A stretch of 64,000 nucleotides of DNA from Petrosia ficiformis (lineage: Eukaryota > Porifera > Demospongiae > Haplosclerida > Petrosiidae). The notes beneath the pieces are model-generated. The model was not told the origin of the DNA and did not search any database. It saw only the letters and a program-made list of their open reading frames with translations. The position numbers and the translations under genes are program-made. The stretch's first letter is position 1; each line of letters opens with the position of its first letter. Shown one piece after another: positions 14,301 to 25,859 of the stretch. The stretch spans positions 5,219,510 through 5,283,509 of the forward strand of contig OX345647.1 in NCBI GenBank assembly GCA_947044365.1. Reading direction: 5' to 3'.

Positions 14301-15822
14301 TAATAAATTGTTTAATTCTATTATAAGTGTTTCTCAACTCCATATGTATCTCCCCCCCCCACACACATCCATTCCATAAGTTTAATCAAACACTCACATT
14401 ATGTGTAAAGTATAATGTAGCCATATATGAATTGTTAATTCACACTTTTAATGGTATAATGAGTCAGTTTTATATTGTACACTACATACAGTACAATGTA
14501 ACCTTGGCAACTGAATGTAACCATGGCAACTGAATGTAACTATGTCAACTGAATGTAACTAAGACGTAATGTTTCTTTACCAAAGGAACTTGTGTGATAC
14601 TGATAACAATGGACAACTAAACAAGGAGCAATTTGCTCTGGCCATGTACCTTATAGCAGAGAAAGTAAAGGGAAGAGAGCTACCAAAGGAGCTGTCGCCA
14701 CAAATGATACCTCCCTCTAAACGCAAGTTACCTTCTGGAACACCCACTGGAGTTATGGGAGGAGGTACTCCTCTACAACCTATAGGTATATATATATATA
14801 TTGTAGTACTTCCTGAATACCCATTTAGTTGGGTTCTCCTACTTTCTAATCACGTTTCTCAGGTTCATTTGGTGCCACGCCCTCTTCTTCAAGTCTCGTA
14901 TCGCCTTCCTCTTCTACTGGTGCTCTCCTTCAACCTACTTCATCTTTTCTTCCGCCTTCTTCGTCGTCCACTACCAATCTGCTTCAACCCTCATCCTCAA
15001 GTAGTACTAGTTCTCTTCAACCATTAGGCTCCACTGGATCTCTCTTACAGCCAGTACCTTCTCCTTCATTAATGACTGGGGGTGTACTTCAACCCGCTGT
15101 TTCATCATCATCTGGTTTTATAACTGATTTCTCTGCCATTAAAGAATTAGATACAGTTTCAACAGAAATAGACTCTATTAAAAAGTGAATTATTAATGTA
15201 CATGTATGTATGTATGTATGTATGTATGTATGTATGTATGTATGTATGTGTGTATGTATGTATGTACTTGTATGTATGTATGTATATATGTAGGTACATG
15301 TGTATTTATGTAGGTACATGTGTATTTATGTATGTATGTATGTATGTATGTATGTATGTGTGTATGTATGTACTTGTATGTATGTATGTATATACATGTA
15401 CATGTATGTAGGTACATGTGTATTTATGTATGTATGTATGTATGTATGTATGTATGTGTGTATGTATGTAGATGTATGTATGTATGTATATATGTATGTA
15501 TGTGTGTATGTACATGTGTATGTATGTATGTATGTATGTTTGTATTTATGTACATGTGTATGTATGTATGTATGTATTTATGTATGTGTGTACATGTATG
15601 TATAATTATGTATGTATGTATTCTTTATTCATTATATAATTTTCTACATTTAGAGAGAAACAACAGTTACAACAAGACATAGCTATCAAACAAGAGGCCG
15701 TTAGTAAAGGTAGAGAAGAGGTTTTATCTTTACAAGGTAACTTAGAAGAGAGTAACAGACAAAGAGAACAACTTGAGAAACAGAAACAAGATGCACAATC
15801 ACAGCTAGAAGAAATAGATAAC

Positions 15823-15915
<93 letters not shown>

Positions 15916-18487
15916 TTCTCTCTCTCCACTACTTCATTTTGTTTCTTTCTACATAAATCCTCATCTCTAACCTCATGCTCTCTTTTTTTCTTTAGCGATC
16001 TAAAATGGAGGTAGAAATGAACGAAGTAAAATCAAAATGTCAACAAGAGAAAGAAGAGGTATATATTGTCATTATTCGTATATTCCAATTCTATTTAGGG
16101 TAATATGTGTGTATGAATATAACTATGGTTACTCATTACAATATTAGATATCATCAAATGGTAGATAATAGAATCACTGATGTAAAGAGGGAAATGAAAC
16201 CTGGTACATATAGTTACTGGGAATGAAACCCATAGCCACTGTCACATTGTTTGACCACTGATGGGAAAGGTGGTCATTGGTTAGTATATTACACACCACT
16301 ACAGCCACTAACCTCACCCAATACATGTTTAATGTGGTATGCTAGTAAATGTATATTACACACTACTACAGCCACTAACCTCACCCAATACATGTACATG
16401 TATAATGTGGTATGCTATTATTGATTTAACTGTTAATTATTATTAATTCAATTATAATTATATTCATTATCCCACCCAGTACAACACCCTATGCTTATAA
16501 TTATATTACCATCGTACACATAGGAATAGTGGGGGTGGAGCCGCATTACCATCATACACATGGGAATAGTGGGGCCGGAGCCGCATTACCATCATGCACA
16601 TAGGAATGATGGGGGTGGACCGGTGGAGGCACATGCAGCGAGTTAATATCTGTACAGTCTCTACCAATATTTGGGGGATGCATATACCCTGGTTCCTACT
16701 TCCTATACCTATTAGTACCCTGGTTCCTATACCTATTAGTACTCTGGTTCCTATACCTATTAGTACCCTGGTTCCTATACCTATCAGTACCCTGGTTCCT
16801 ATATCTATTAGTATCCTGGTTCCTATACCTATTAGTACCCTGGTTCCTATACCTATTAGTACTCTGGTTCCTATACCTATTAGTACCCTGGTTCCTATAC
16901 CTATCAGTACCCTGGTTCCTATATCTATTAGTATCCTGGTTCCTATACCTATTAGTACCCTGGTTCCTATACCTATTAGTATCCTAGTTCCAATACCTAT
17001 TATTATAATTTATATAAATTGTTTGCAATGCTCATTATTACTGAAGAATTTCATCTTAGTTTTGAAAGTAAACAATTTAATATAATTATGATACTCCAGA
17101 GAAACTGTAAACTGATTAGGTGGGTATTAAGGATATGAGAATCTTTGTGGTTTCTTCATAAAAGGATACCAGACATGGGGTCAAATACTTCGGTTCTTGT
17201 ATGTAGTTGTATTTAAATACTTTTAAAAAGTAATTGTATTTGTATTTGAATGTTGTCAAGTATTTATATTTGTAGTTACTGTGACAAGTATTTGACTACA
17301 AGTCTGAAGGATATTACTATAAGTTGTACTAGCGATAATCAGTGTTAGCTCCAGATTGCATTTCCAGTGAGACTAAAAGATCCTTGCTTGCTTCTTCATC
17401 TTGGGGAGGGGGGGGACAGGTACACCAACTTCAATGTCACAATAACCATCTGAATTTTCTGAATCTTAGCCCCAGAAGATGAGGAGAGCAAGCCATAGCC
17501 CATGTTAAAACATGTGTGAACCGTATTAATCCAATGTATCTAATTACCCGTATGGGAAAATTTGAAATTGTGTAGTATTATTATGATGGACGGAGAAGTG
17601 AGACATCCAGAAACCTTCTTTTTGCCTACTTTGGCGTCTCAGGTAAGTAGTAAGGCGTCAGAAGGCGCCTAGACGCCCTCTGGGACAAACAATGGTCATA
17701 ATTATAATACTTACATGTATAAAATCACTCAATTGCTTCTCTATTTAATGCCAAATGTATCCCATTTAGATTGAGAGACTCCAAGCTCAGTTGAGAGAGA
17801 GAGAAACAAGTAAAGCTCAACAACAAGAAGAACTGTCGAGACTCCAGCAACAGCTACAAGACTTAAAGAAAGTAGAGATTGATTTAAAGGAAAAACTTGA
17901 GGCATCTCATAATGAATTCTCCAGACTGCAGAATGAGAATCGGACTGTTCAACAAAATATTGATCAAGTTCAGAACCAATTAGAACAATATCGTAACGAA
18001 CATCACCAACTATCTGCTCAATTAGCTTCATTTCCTTCCTCTTCTTCCACTAGTCAGACATCATCAACTATGCCTAATCTTGTTGATCTTCCTAGTGATC
18101 TTAATATACCCCATTCTAATCTATTAGGAGAACCTGACGCTATTTCTGCAAGAGCAACTGTGAGTAATTATGCCAGGAGTGTAAATATTACTAATAAGAC
18201 ATTTCGTCTACAAGTCCACGACATTAATTACATTTAGATTGTAGCTCATTAAAATGCTGCAATCTGATTGGTTAATCCTGTAGTAAAACTACATTGATTA
18301 GTAAACTTGTAATTATTTAGTAAACCTGTTGCAATGTTGCTATAGGAATTTCATACAATGAACAGAAACAAAGTTTGTTGTAAGCCTTGATCTGTTGATT
18401 CTTAGATGTGGCAAACTAGTTTGCTCACTAAAGCTGTAACTACAAGTGGTTAGTAATGTACCCTGTATTAGAACAACACCAGTCATC

Positions 18488-18524
<37 letters not shown>

Positions 18525-20263
18525 CAGTCATCATATAGATAGATAGGTAGATAGATGGTTAGATAGGTAGATGGATGGATGGATGGATGGATGGATGGAT
18601 GGATGGATATCTATACATGTAGGTATATAGATAGATATTGATTTTTTTTCCTCTATAGGCTGGTAGTAGTAGTCCTGTTAGCAGTATAAGTGGTTTTAGT
18701 ACTAATTCACATATTGAAGAACAGAATGATGAGAGAGATAGAACAGACACACTTACTACTGGTGACCCATTTACTGGCTTCCCAGATCCTTTTGTAACTG
18801 GTATGTATTATTATATCTATCCATCCATCCATCCATCCATCCATCCATCTATCTGTCCATCCATCCATCCATCCATCTGTCCATCCATTCGTCCATCTGT
18901 CCATCCATCCATCCATCCCTTCTTTCATCCCTCAATGCACTTGCCATCCATATTCATTCATCCGTTCATCCATCCATCCATCATCCATCCATCCATCCAT
19001 TCATTCATTTGTCCATCTATCCATTTATCAATCCATTTGTACATATTTCTAATGAATTTTCAGGTATAGGTCAAACTAGTGAACAAAGAGGAGGAGGAGG
19101 AGGAGTTTCCTCATTTGATCCTTTTGGGGTTTTTAAGAGCAATGGTTCCAGTGGAAATGGATTTGGTGTATTTCCTCCTGTCTCGTCTTCAAATTCCTCA
19201 AAACCTGTTACAACCAATGATACTTTTGCATCCTTTCCTCCATTGAATATATCTTCAACAACTACTACTAATGCTGGTATGAGTCTGAGTTTGTGTGTGT
19301 TGGCATGAGTCTGTCTCCGTGTATATTGGTATGAGTATGAGTCATGCGTATTGGGTATGAGTATGAGTCCATGTGTACTGGGTATGAGTATTGGTCCATG
19401 TGTATTGGTATGATTATGAGTCCATGTGTATTGAGTATGAATAAGTATTGGTATGAGTATGAGTCCACATGTATTGGTATGAGTAGAGTTCATGTGTATT
19501 GAGTATGAATAAGTATTGGTATGAGTATGAGTCCACATGTATTGGTATGAGTAGAGTCCATGTGTATTGAGTATGAATAATTATTGGTATGAGTATGAGT
19601 TCATGTGTATTAGGTGTAAGTATGGGTCCATGTGTATTGGGTATGAGTATGGATGGGTCCATGTGTATTGGGTATGAATAAGTATAGGTACATGTATGAG
19701 TATGAGTTCTCGTGTATTGGTATGAGTGTGAGTCTGTGTTTGTTGGGTATGAGTATGAGTCCATGTGTAATTGGTATGGGTATGAGTTTGAGTCTCATTA
19801 TACAAATATTTCCTGTTTCAATAGGTGATCCTTTTGCTGGTTCAGATCCATTTGGATCTGATCCTTTTGCTTCAATCACTACACCTAAAGCTACCAATCA
19901 GGTATTATATTAATAATATCTTTACATCTATCTATCCTTCCAGGAAACCATCGATTTATTTGTACATCATCTGTCCATCTTTCTATCCAAGCTATCTTCC
20001 ACCTATCCAGCCAGATATCCATCCATCCAATATACATGTATTCATGCATCCAATTTTCTATCCATCCATCCATTCATTCATCCATCCATCCATACGTCTA
20101 TCCATCCACCCATCTATCCATCCATACATCCATCCATCCATTCATCCATCCATATCTTGTATTAATTTTAGACTACATGGAGTGGTCCTAGTCCTTTTGG
20201 ATCTACAGATCCGTTCTCTTCTCAAGTAAGTTTAAACGATTTCAAGTCTCATTTTATAAACAT

Positions 20264-20322
<59 letters not shown>

Positions 20323-20475
20323 GGTACTAGCGACCCATTCACATCAAGTGATCCTTTTGGTGGAGGAGGTAGTAATGACCCATTTGGTTCTGGAAACCCT
20401 TTCAGTTCAGTACCCTCGGGTTTCTCATTAGATCCATTTGCCACATTAGTCGATCCCCCTACAACGCAAAGCTAG
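8923..20475 (+). CDS. EPS15: EPS15-like endocytic scaffold, complete, 19 exons, 875 aa
   Basis: Clathrin-coat adaptor of the EPS15/EPS15L1 family, expected at the plasma membrane. Exons: 8923-8943, 9007-9141, 9195-9242, 9307-9435, 10101-10136, 10282-10371, 11250-11309, 11611-11778, 12637-12791, 14586-14785, 14863-15184, 15654-15825, 15996-16058, 17770-18159, 18659-18800, 19064-19276, 19825-19901, 20172-20225, 20323-20475. The sum is 2628 nt and every phase matches. Three EH domains lie near residues 8-110, 112-215 and 230-345, with [32 protein letters not shown] (canonical DxDxDG loop) and [16 protein letters not shown] coiled coil rich in Q, E and K spans about 440-625. The tail (664-875) has eleven DPF motifs, which in this family bind AP-2 alpha, and one NPF. 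I see no C-terminal ubiquitin-interacting motif, unlike vertebrate EPS15. Length is close to human EPS15 (about 896 aa). Confidence 0.95.
9646..9883. repeat. 119-bp direct tandem duplication
   Basis: Units 9646-9764 and 9765-9883 are nearly identical, each starting agtgattcattggaggtaca and ending atctgcag. Lies in an EPS15 intron, so likely neutral. Confidence 0.9.
10385..10650. repeat. Dispersed TTAGTTAACTAAAA repeat, copy in EPS15 intron
   Basis: Contains gaccacttttagttatag, actaaaagggttttagt and ttagttaactaac phrases that recur at 1890-2330 and, inverted, at 26585-26935. The short AT-rich form with inverted internal motifs is MITE-like; terminal repeats and target duplication were not delimited. 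Confidence 0.55.
10660..11110. repeat. (CA)n and ACATACAGTGTACA repeats
   Basis: Mixed (CA)n, (CACATA)n and palindromic TGTACA stretches in an EPS15 intron. No gene content. Confidence 0.9.
11310..11588. repeat. (TATC)n / (TGTC)n microsatellite
   Basis: Begins directly after the EPS15 donor at 11310 and fills the intron nearly to the next exon at 11611. Ser-Ile-Tyr-Leu repeat ORFs here are artefacts. Confidence 0.95.
12236..12440. repeat. Dispersed repeat shared with 30171-30368
   Basis: About 200 bp, including ggccaaattggctcaacaa and caagaagctctttgggcc, align with 30171-30368 at perhaps 80-85 percent by eye, same strand. Unknown family. Lies in the EPS15 intron before exon 9. Confidence 0.75.
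13008..13265. repeat. Minisatellite of gactgagactagtact type
   Basis: About nine diverged units of roughly 24-34 bp built from actgagactagtactagtac. EPS15 intron. Not coding. Confidence 0.85.
13545..14215. repeat. Palindrome-rich TACATGTACATATG array
   Basis: About 670 bp of overlapping self-complementary TACATGTA and CATATG blocks, with a higher-order unit of about 61 bp (catcaacacaacatgtacat...) repeated around 13815-14020, then inverted near 14035. Likely able to form cruciforms. Confidence 0.9.
15190..15628. repeat. (GTAT)n microsatellite
   Basis: Long GTATGTAT tract with a roughly 115-bp higher-order period marked by taggtacatgtgtatttatg. EPS15 intron. Confidence 0.95.
15826..15914. 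repeat. (TC)n microsatellite at splice donor
   Basis: Pure TC run starting with the GT donor of the EPS15 exon ending at 15825. Confidence 0.95.
16688..17003. repeat. 24-bp minisatellite with 120-bp higher-order unit
   Basis: Thirteen or so units of ggttcctatacctattagta plus ccct. A block of five units (120 bp) repeats about 2.5 times. Because 24 is divisible by three it opens a frame of repeated VPIPISTL, but it sits inside an EPS15 intron. Confidence 0.95.
18488..18612. repeat. (GATA)n / (GGAT)n microsatellite
   Basis: GATA run, short spacer, then GGAT run in the EPS15 intron upstream of exon 15. Confidence 0.9.
18812..19035. repeat. (ATCC)n microsatellite
   Basis: CATCCATC tract with TGTC and CATT variants filling the intron between exons 15 and 16 of EPS15. 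Confidence 0.9.
19277..19800. repeat. GAGTCCATGTGTATTGG minisatellite
   Basis: About eighteen units of 25-35 bp built from tatgagtatgagtccatgtg and tattgg. Fills the EPS15 intron from the donor at 19277. Not coding. Confidence 0.9.
19925..20160. repeat. (ATCC)n microsatellite
   Basis: Diverged CATCCATC tract in an EPS15 intron. Confidence 0.85.
20267..20320. repeat. (TC)n run acting as polypyrimidine tract
   Basis: TC dinucleotides run directly into the AG acceptor at 20321-20322 of the last EPS15 exon. Confidence 0.9.
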
Positions 20476-20800
20476 AAGAACATTTATATAATTATATATT
20501 CATATAATTATGTATTTATGTGTGTAATGACTTGATTAGTAGTTTGCAACTCAAATTAATGAGACATCGATGTTTCTGCTAACTCCTTTAATTTATATAC
20601 ACTTATCATTAATTTGTTGATTTTTGTATAATAGTGAAACGACTCACAATACATACCTTGTGTAGACATTATGTAATTTGTAATAATTATTTATGTTGCA
20701 TCAAAAATTAATTAACTATTAATTAATTAGTAATTAAATAGTAATTAATTAGTAATTAATTAGTAATAGTTTTAATGAAATTCATAGTCCACGTGGTGTA
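20476..20800. other. EPS15-PUM3 intergenic region
   Basis: 325 bp of AT-rich sequence with AATTAATTAGTAATTAA runs near 20700-20770. It must hold the EPS15 3' end and the PUM3 promoter. No specific signal is claimed. Confidence 0.5.
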
Positions 20801-21297
20801 ATGGCGAGGTCCAAAAGCAAAATACAGAACAAGAAAGCACGCGATGGAGAGATTTCTAAAAGGAAGAAGTGAGTTCATAATATATGTAATGGAATCAAAT
20901 TATGTATTTGTAGATTTGGTCTGAATAGTAAAGATAAAAAAACTGCTTTCAAGAAGACAGTGAGGAAAGGTGTGATTTCAAAGCAACAGAAGATGAAGTT
21001 AGAAAAGAAGGAGAAAAGAAATGTGGAGGAGAAAAATGGTGGTCAAAAGAGGAAACAGGAAGATGAGGAGACCCCACCCACTAAACGATCAAAATGTAAA
21101 GTACATAACTGTATTATAATAGAATATGAATATACAAACATACTTCCCTATAGACGTTAAAATATGAACATATGTACATATAGATAAATAGACATACATA
21201 CATTCAAGTATTTATTATACATGTATGTACATGTGTGTATATACATGTGTAGTATATACATGTGTATATACATACATATACATATATACATACATAC

Positions 21298-21328
<31 letters not shown>

Positions 21329-24300
21329 CATACTTACATAGATACATACATACATACATACAAACATACATAAATACTAATATATATATATATATCTTTA
21401 GTATCGTCAGGGAAGGGCTTCATAAAAAATGGTATTCCTCGGAAGAAGAAAATGATGATGAGAAGAGAACGAACCACCTCTGATGAATCTAAAGAATTGA
21501 TAAGTAAAGCTAAATGTGTCTGGGAAAAACTTCGGAGGTGAGTAATAACTGAGTATATAAATATATATGATGTGCAAGTATATTATATAATTGTATATAA
21601 TGAGAATAAGAATTAGTTGACTGAGTCATTGAGTGTTAGTTTATGCGTTTGATCGTGAATCTCATTAGTTCAATCAGCAAATGAGAGTGTCAATTTTTAA
21701 CATGAAATAATGGAGGGACAAGAGAGTCATAAGGATGAATGGATGGATGTATGAATGGATGAATGGACAGGTGGACAAATAGATGAACGGACAGATGATG
21801 GATGGACGGATGGATGGATGAATCGATAGATGGATGGATGGGTGGGTGGATGGATGGATGGATGAATAGATGGATGGATGGATGGGTGAATGGATGGACG
21901 AATAGATGGATGGATGGATGGGTTGATGGGTGGATGGGTGAATGGACGAATGGATATACATGTCATACTTATTCTGATATTAAATTAAAAATTTCAAATA
22001 TGGGTATTATGAATTGTAAATCCTACAGACATGATTTGAAGAAGGAAGGTAGGAGTATACTAATAATAGAGTTAATGAATCTTGTTAAAGATCAGTTATA
22101 TGAGGTAGTTATTAACTAATAGTTAATTAACTAGTTAATATTAATATTATTATTTAGCTGGTACTGAAACACGACACTGCTAGAATTATTCAATGTCTAT
22201 TGAAGTTTGGAACATCTGATATGAGAACTACCGTCTTTGAGAAACTAAAAGGTATTTCGGGAATACATAATATATAGAGAGATGAACAGACAGGCATAAA
22301 AGTTTTTTTTATTTCTAGATCATGTTGTGGAATTGTCAAAATTGAGATATGCTAAGTTTGGTATAAAAGCATTGTTCAAATATTGGTAAGAAAGTTCAAC
22401 AAATCTGATTTACGCTACTTTCAAATAGTTGCTATATATTTAATTATGATTTAATCGGATACCTAGTATCCTCATCCACTATCACATGACCAGTATTCTC
22501 ATCCACTATCACATGACCAGTATCCTCATCCACTATCACATGACCAGTATTCTCATCCACTATCACATGACCAGTATCCTCATCCACTATCACATGACCA
22601 GTATTCTCATCCACTATCACATGACCAGTATTCTCATCCACTATCACATGACCAGTATTCTCATACACTATCACATGACCAATATCCATTTTACTTTTCT
22701 TTTAGTACGCCTCCTCAAAGAGATGCTCTAATCACAAGTCTATATAATCATGTACATCGTCTTGTGAGGCATAAAGAAGGAGCTGAAATTCTAGAAATAG
22801 CATATAATGATTATGCTACAGCTCCTCAGAGATCTCTCTTAGTTCAAGAGTTCTATGGTGCGCAGTTTGCATTGTTCAAAGATAATAGTGGGCGTGGTTT
22901 AGGTGAGATATTGGCGGCTAATCCAGAACAACGCACTAAGCTGATTGGACATATGAAACAAGCGCTAATCCCGTTAATGGACAAGTAAGTTTATGAGAAA
23001 ATAGATGTGGTTTTAAGTAACTATAGCAACAATATTGGATTATACATTGTGGAAATGATTCTTTAGATAACTGAACAAAGTGTTTTGTTACAGTATACAA
23101 CTGAGACTGATGATGGTACTTTGAGTCCTGAGTCCCTATAAACAATCTTCGGCCATAAATTAACAAATTAGAAATGTACATGTATAAATAATTACTTTTT
23201 GTAGAATATGCTTTTGTATTCACATTATAATTATTTATTCTAATTTCAGAACTGTAGTTAAACACAGTATAATACATAGGGCTGTTCTAGACTTTCTTCT
23301 ACATGCTGATGAGAAATCGCGTTCTGTTAGTACAATCTATTCTTCCTCATTTCTTCATTTCATCTTTCTTTATTCAACCACAGGAGCTTATTGAAAGTAT
23401 GAGAGAAGTATCAGTTGAGATGCTTCATACTAGAGAAGGTGCTAAAATCTCTTTACGATGTCTCTGGCATGGAACTACAAAGGTAATACTGTGTGCGTGT
23501 GTGTCTGTGTGTGTGTGTGTATTTTATATTGTATATTTCATTTTTTAGGATCGTAAAGTATTAGTGAAGTCATTCAAACCTTTTGTCAGTAAGATATGCA
23601 AGGTGAATATAATTAGGCCCTCATGCATTCCTGATATAATTAGGGGTTAAGTTAGTGAGTTGTGTAATAACTAGTCTAATTAAATATTCATTACTGATTA
23701 ATTTACAGGAGGAACATGGTCATCTGGTAATGATGGGTGTGTTTGATTGTGTGGATGATACTGTATTAGTCATTAAATCTATTATATCTGTGAGTTATGA
23801 TATTGATTAAAATCATGTTCAAATGACTTTATTGAAATTATACATAAGGCAGCTCACTTTCATCTCTTTCTCTCTCAGGAGATGATCTCTTCTCTAGAGG
23901 ATTTATGTGAAGACAGATATGGACGAAGATTACTTCTTTATCTACTCAGTCCTCGATCACCACAACATTTCTCAAAACAGTTTTTAGAGCTTTTAACACC
24001 TGGAGATGATAATATACAAAGGTGAGATGTACATACACTCATAGTCACATACATACATACATACGTACATAAATACATACAGTAAAAAGCCTCAAGACAC
24101 AAGATGGACTGAACTAAGAGAAGGGATTTCCCCCTCTCTCATTAAACTAGCTAGTGAAAAGGCAGTTCAGTGGGCATGTCAGAAACCTCTAGCTCCTTTA
24201 TTAATACAAATAGTTCTCTCAGCAATTGGAGATGTGATTCCAATATATCATACTTTGACCAGCGATTTACTGGAACACAAAAATGAGTTGATATGTGACC

Positions 24301-25054
24301 CCTGTGGACACTGGGTCTTAAAAAACATATTGAATATTCAAAGAGAAGGTGAGTATCTATATGTGTATGTATGTGTATATAAATAATTGTATTATATATA
24401 TGTGTGTATGTATGTGTGTGTATATGTATGTGTCTGTGTCAGATCTATGAATTGTTTTATATAATAATTCATGATTTTACACAAGTGTACACTGTACAGT
24501 ATATCATGATACATTTTCTAATTATAGGAATGTCGTCCTTTGCTAGTGTAATTTTAGACTTACTTTCTAATGAAGATATTTGCAGCTGGACACAAACCAA
24601 TAGAGGATGTTTTGTCCTCTCCAGGTACCTAAAATGATGTGTTTAATGTATATGTACATACCAGTCATATGCAATACATATCAATACACTTGTGTGAACA
24701 GTTTAGCAATGCTTGTTGTTTTCTATTCTACTATTCTTATAGCAATTACAACAAGCTATGTAGCTTTTTCTTTACCATGTTGATCTATAACCAATCAACT
24801 ATTTCATCAAAAATTTAAATATTGTGATACTGTTTTGTATCTAAGTGTGTATCAGACGTCCCTATGAAATATTAATAGTCATTTATTCTTCTGATTGTTT
24901 AATTAAATATTTATTTTCGTTTAGTTTGCTGATGAATGAGGAATCCAGAACCAGATTGTTGGATGTTCTTAGACCCATTGTTGATCAGTTAAGAGGGTCT
25001 GATAATATTAATCAAGGGTCTCAAGTTTTATTGAAGACATTTGACTGTTTCTGA
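20801..25054 (+). CDS. PUM3: PUM3 (Puf6/Puf-A family), complete, 15 exons, 615 aa
   Basis: Nucleolar Puf-family protein, in yeast (Puf6) linked to 60S assembly. Exons: 20801-20868, 20914-21095, 21402-21537, 22029-22104, 22158-22251, 22319-22385, 22706-22984, 23250-23325, 23384-23482, 23549-23602, 23709-23789, 23879-24021, 24083-24348, 24528-24624, 24925-25054; total 1848 nt, phases consistent. The first 125 residues are very basic ([12 protein letters not shown], then KKK/RR clusters), as expected for nuclear or nucleolar targeting. Puf-type helical repeats begin near residue 130 ([29 protein letters not shown]). The CPL domain characteristic of the PUM3/Puf6 clade covers about 400-540 ([18 protein letters not shown]). 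Human PUM3 is about 648 aa, so this is full length. The start is the first in-frame ATG, in a 68-nt first exon. A partial second copy lies at 62412-64000. Confidence 0.93.
21180..21395. repeat. (ACAT)n microsatellite in PUM3 intron
   Basis: ACATACAT runs between exons 2 and 3, ending in a TA run before the acceptor at 21401. Confidence 0.9.
21735..21955. repeat. (GGAT)n microsatellite in PUM3 intron
   Basis: GGATGGATG tract with GGGT variants between exons 3 and 4. Confidence 0.95.
22458..22690. repeat. 27-bp minisatellite in PUM3 intron
   Basis: Eight to nine units of 27 bp containing catccactatcacatgacc, alternating ccagtattct and ccagtatcct. As 27 is divisible by three, both strands stay open; these frames are not genes. 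Confidence 0.95.
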
Positions 25055-25303
25055 TTACATATAATTAATAATTATTATTCATTATCGTCTTAATTATTTA
25101 TCATATATTAATAGCAGTGATAATATTAATATTGATGGTAGACCTGTTACTATTAATAGTAGACCTGTTACTATTAATAGCAGGGATAATATTAATATTG
25201 ATGGTAGACCTGTTACTATTAATAGTAGATTTGTTACTATTAATGGCTGTGATACTATTAATGGTAGACCTGTTACGTGGATTTGTTACTATTAATAGCT
25301 GCA

Positions 25304-25371
25304 GGAGTCCATGATGGAGAGCGGTAAGAAAGGAGTAACTCCTTTCTTACCGCTCTCCATCATGGACTCCT
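25304..25371. repeat. Perfect 34-bp-arm inverted repeat (hairpin 1)
   Basis: Left arm begins ggagtccatgatggagag, right arm ends ctctccatcatggactcc. The arms are fully complementary with essentially no loop (ggagt/aactcc at the centre). Function unknown. Confidence 0.95.
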
Positions 25372-25622
25372 GATAGCAGTGATACTATTAATGATAGACC
25401 TGTAACTATTAATAGCTGATAAATAGCAGTAATACTATTAATAGTAGATAAATAGCAGTAATAGTAGATAGTGTTACTATTAATAGTAGATTTGTTACTA
25501 TTAATAGCAGTGATACTATTAATGGTAGACCTGTTACTATTAATAGTAGATTTGTTACTATTAATGGCTGTGATACTATTAATGGTAGACCTGTTACGTG
25601 GATTTGTTACTATTAATAGCTG

Positions 25623-25690
25623 CAGGAGTCCATGATGGAGAGCAGTAAGAAAGGAGTAACTCCTTTCTTACCACTCTCCATCATGGACTC
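25623..25690. repeat. Second copy of the inverted repeat, two mismatches
   Basis: Same hairpin as at 25304-25371, but gagcggt reads gagcagt and taccgct reads taccact. Both changes are CpG to CpA. Confidence 0.95.
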
Positions 25691-25859
25691 CTGATAGCAG
25701 TGATACTATTAATGATATACCTGTTACTATTAATAGCTGATAAATAGCAGTAATACTATTAATAGTAGATAGTGTTACTATTAATAGCTTGTAGATAATG
25801 TAATTATAATTAATTTTTAGTGGGAGTGGCTAAATTAGTGCTGCTATCTTGTTCCAAGA

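Larger units (their letters stand above)
25055..25859. repeat. Intergenic array of palindromic TACTATTAATAGTA units
   Basis: From about 25110 to 25790 the sequence is built from diverged units around the 14-bp perfect palindrome TACTATTAATAGTA (for example gtagacctgttactattaat). A unit of about 319 bp is duplicated, each copy carrying a long hairpin at 25304-25371 and 25623-25690. The same palindromic core is the heart of the satellites at 32.6, 34.1, 35.4, 41.0, 50.3 and 60.4 kb. Confidence 0.85.

Noticed and set aside
16594..17085. 163-residue ORF with VPIPISTL repeats
   Set aside because: Period-24 minisatellite within an EPS15 intron; neither neighbour nor codon pattern supports a gene.
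22444..22731. ORFs of HVIVDENTG and MTSILIHYH repeats
   Set aside because: 27-bp minisatellite in a PUM3 intron, open on both strands because the period is divisible by three.
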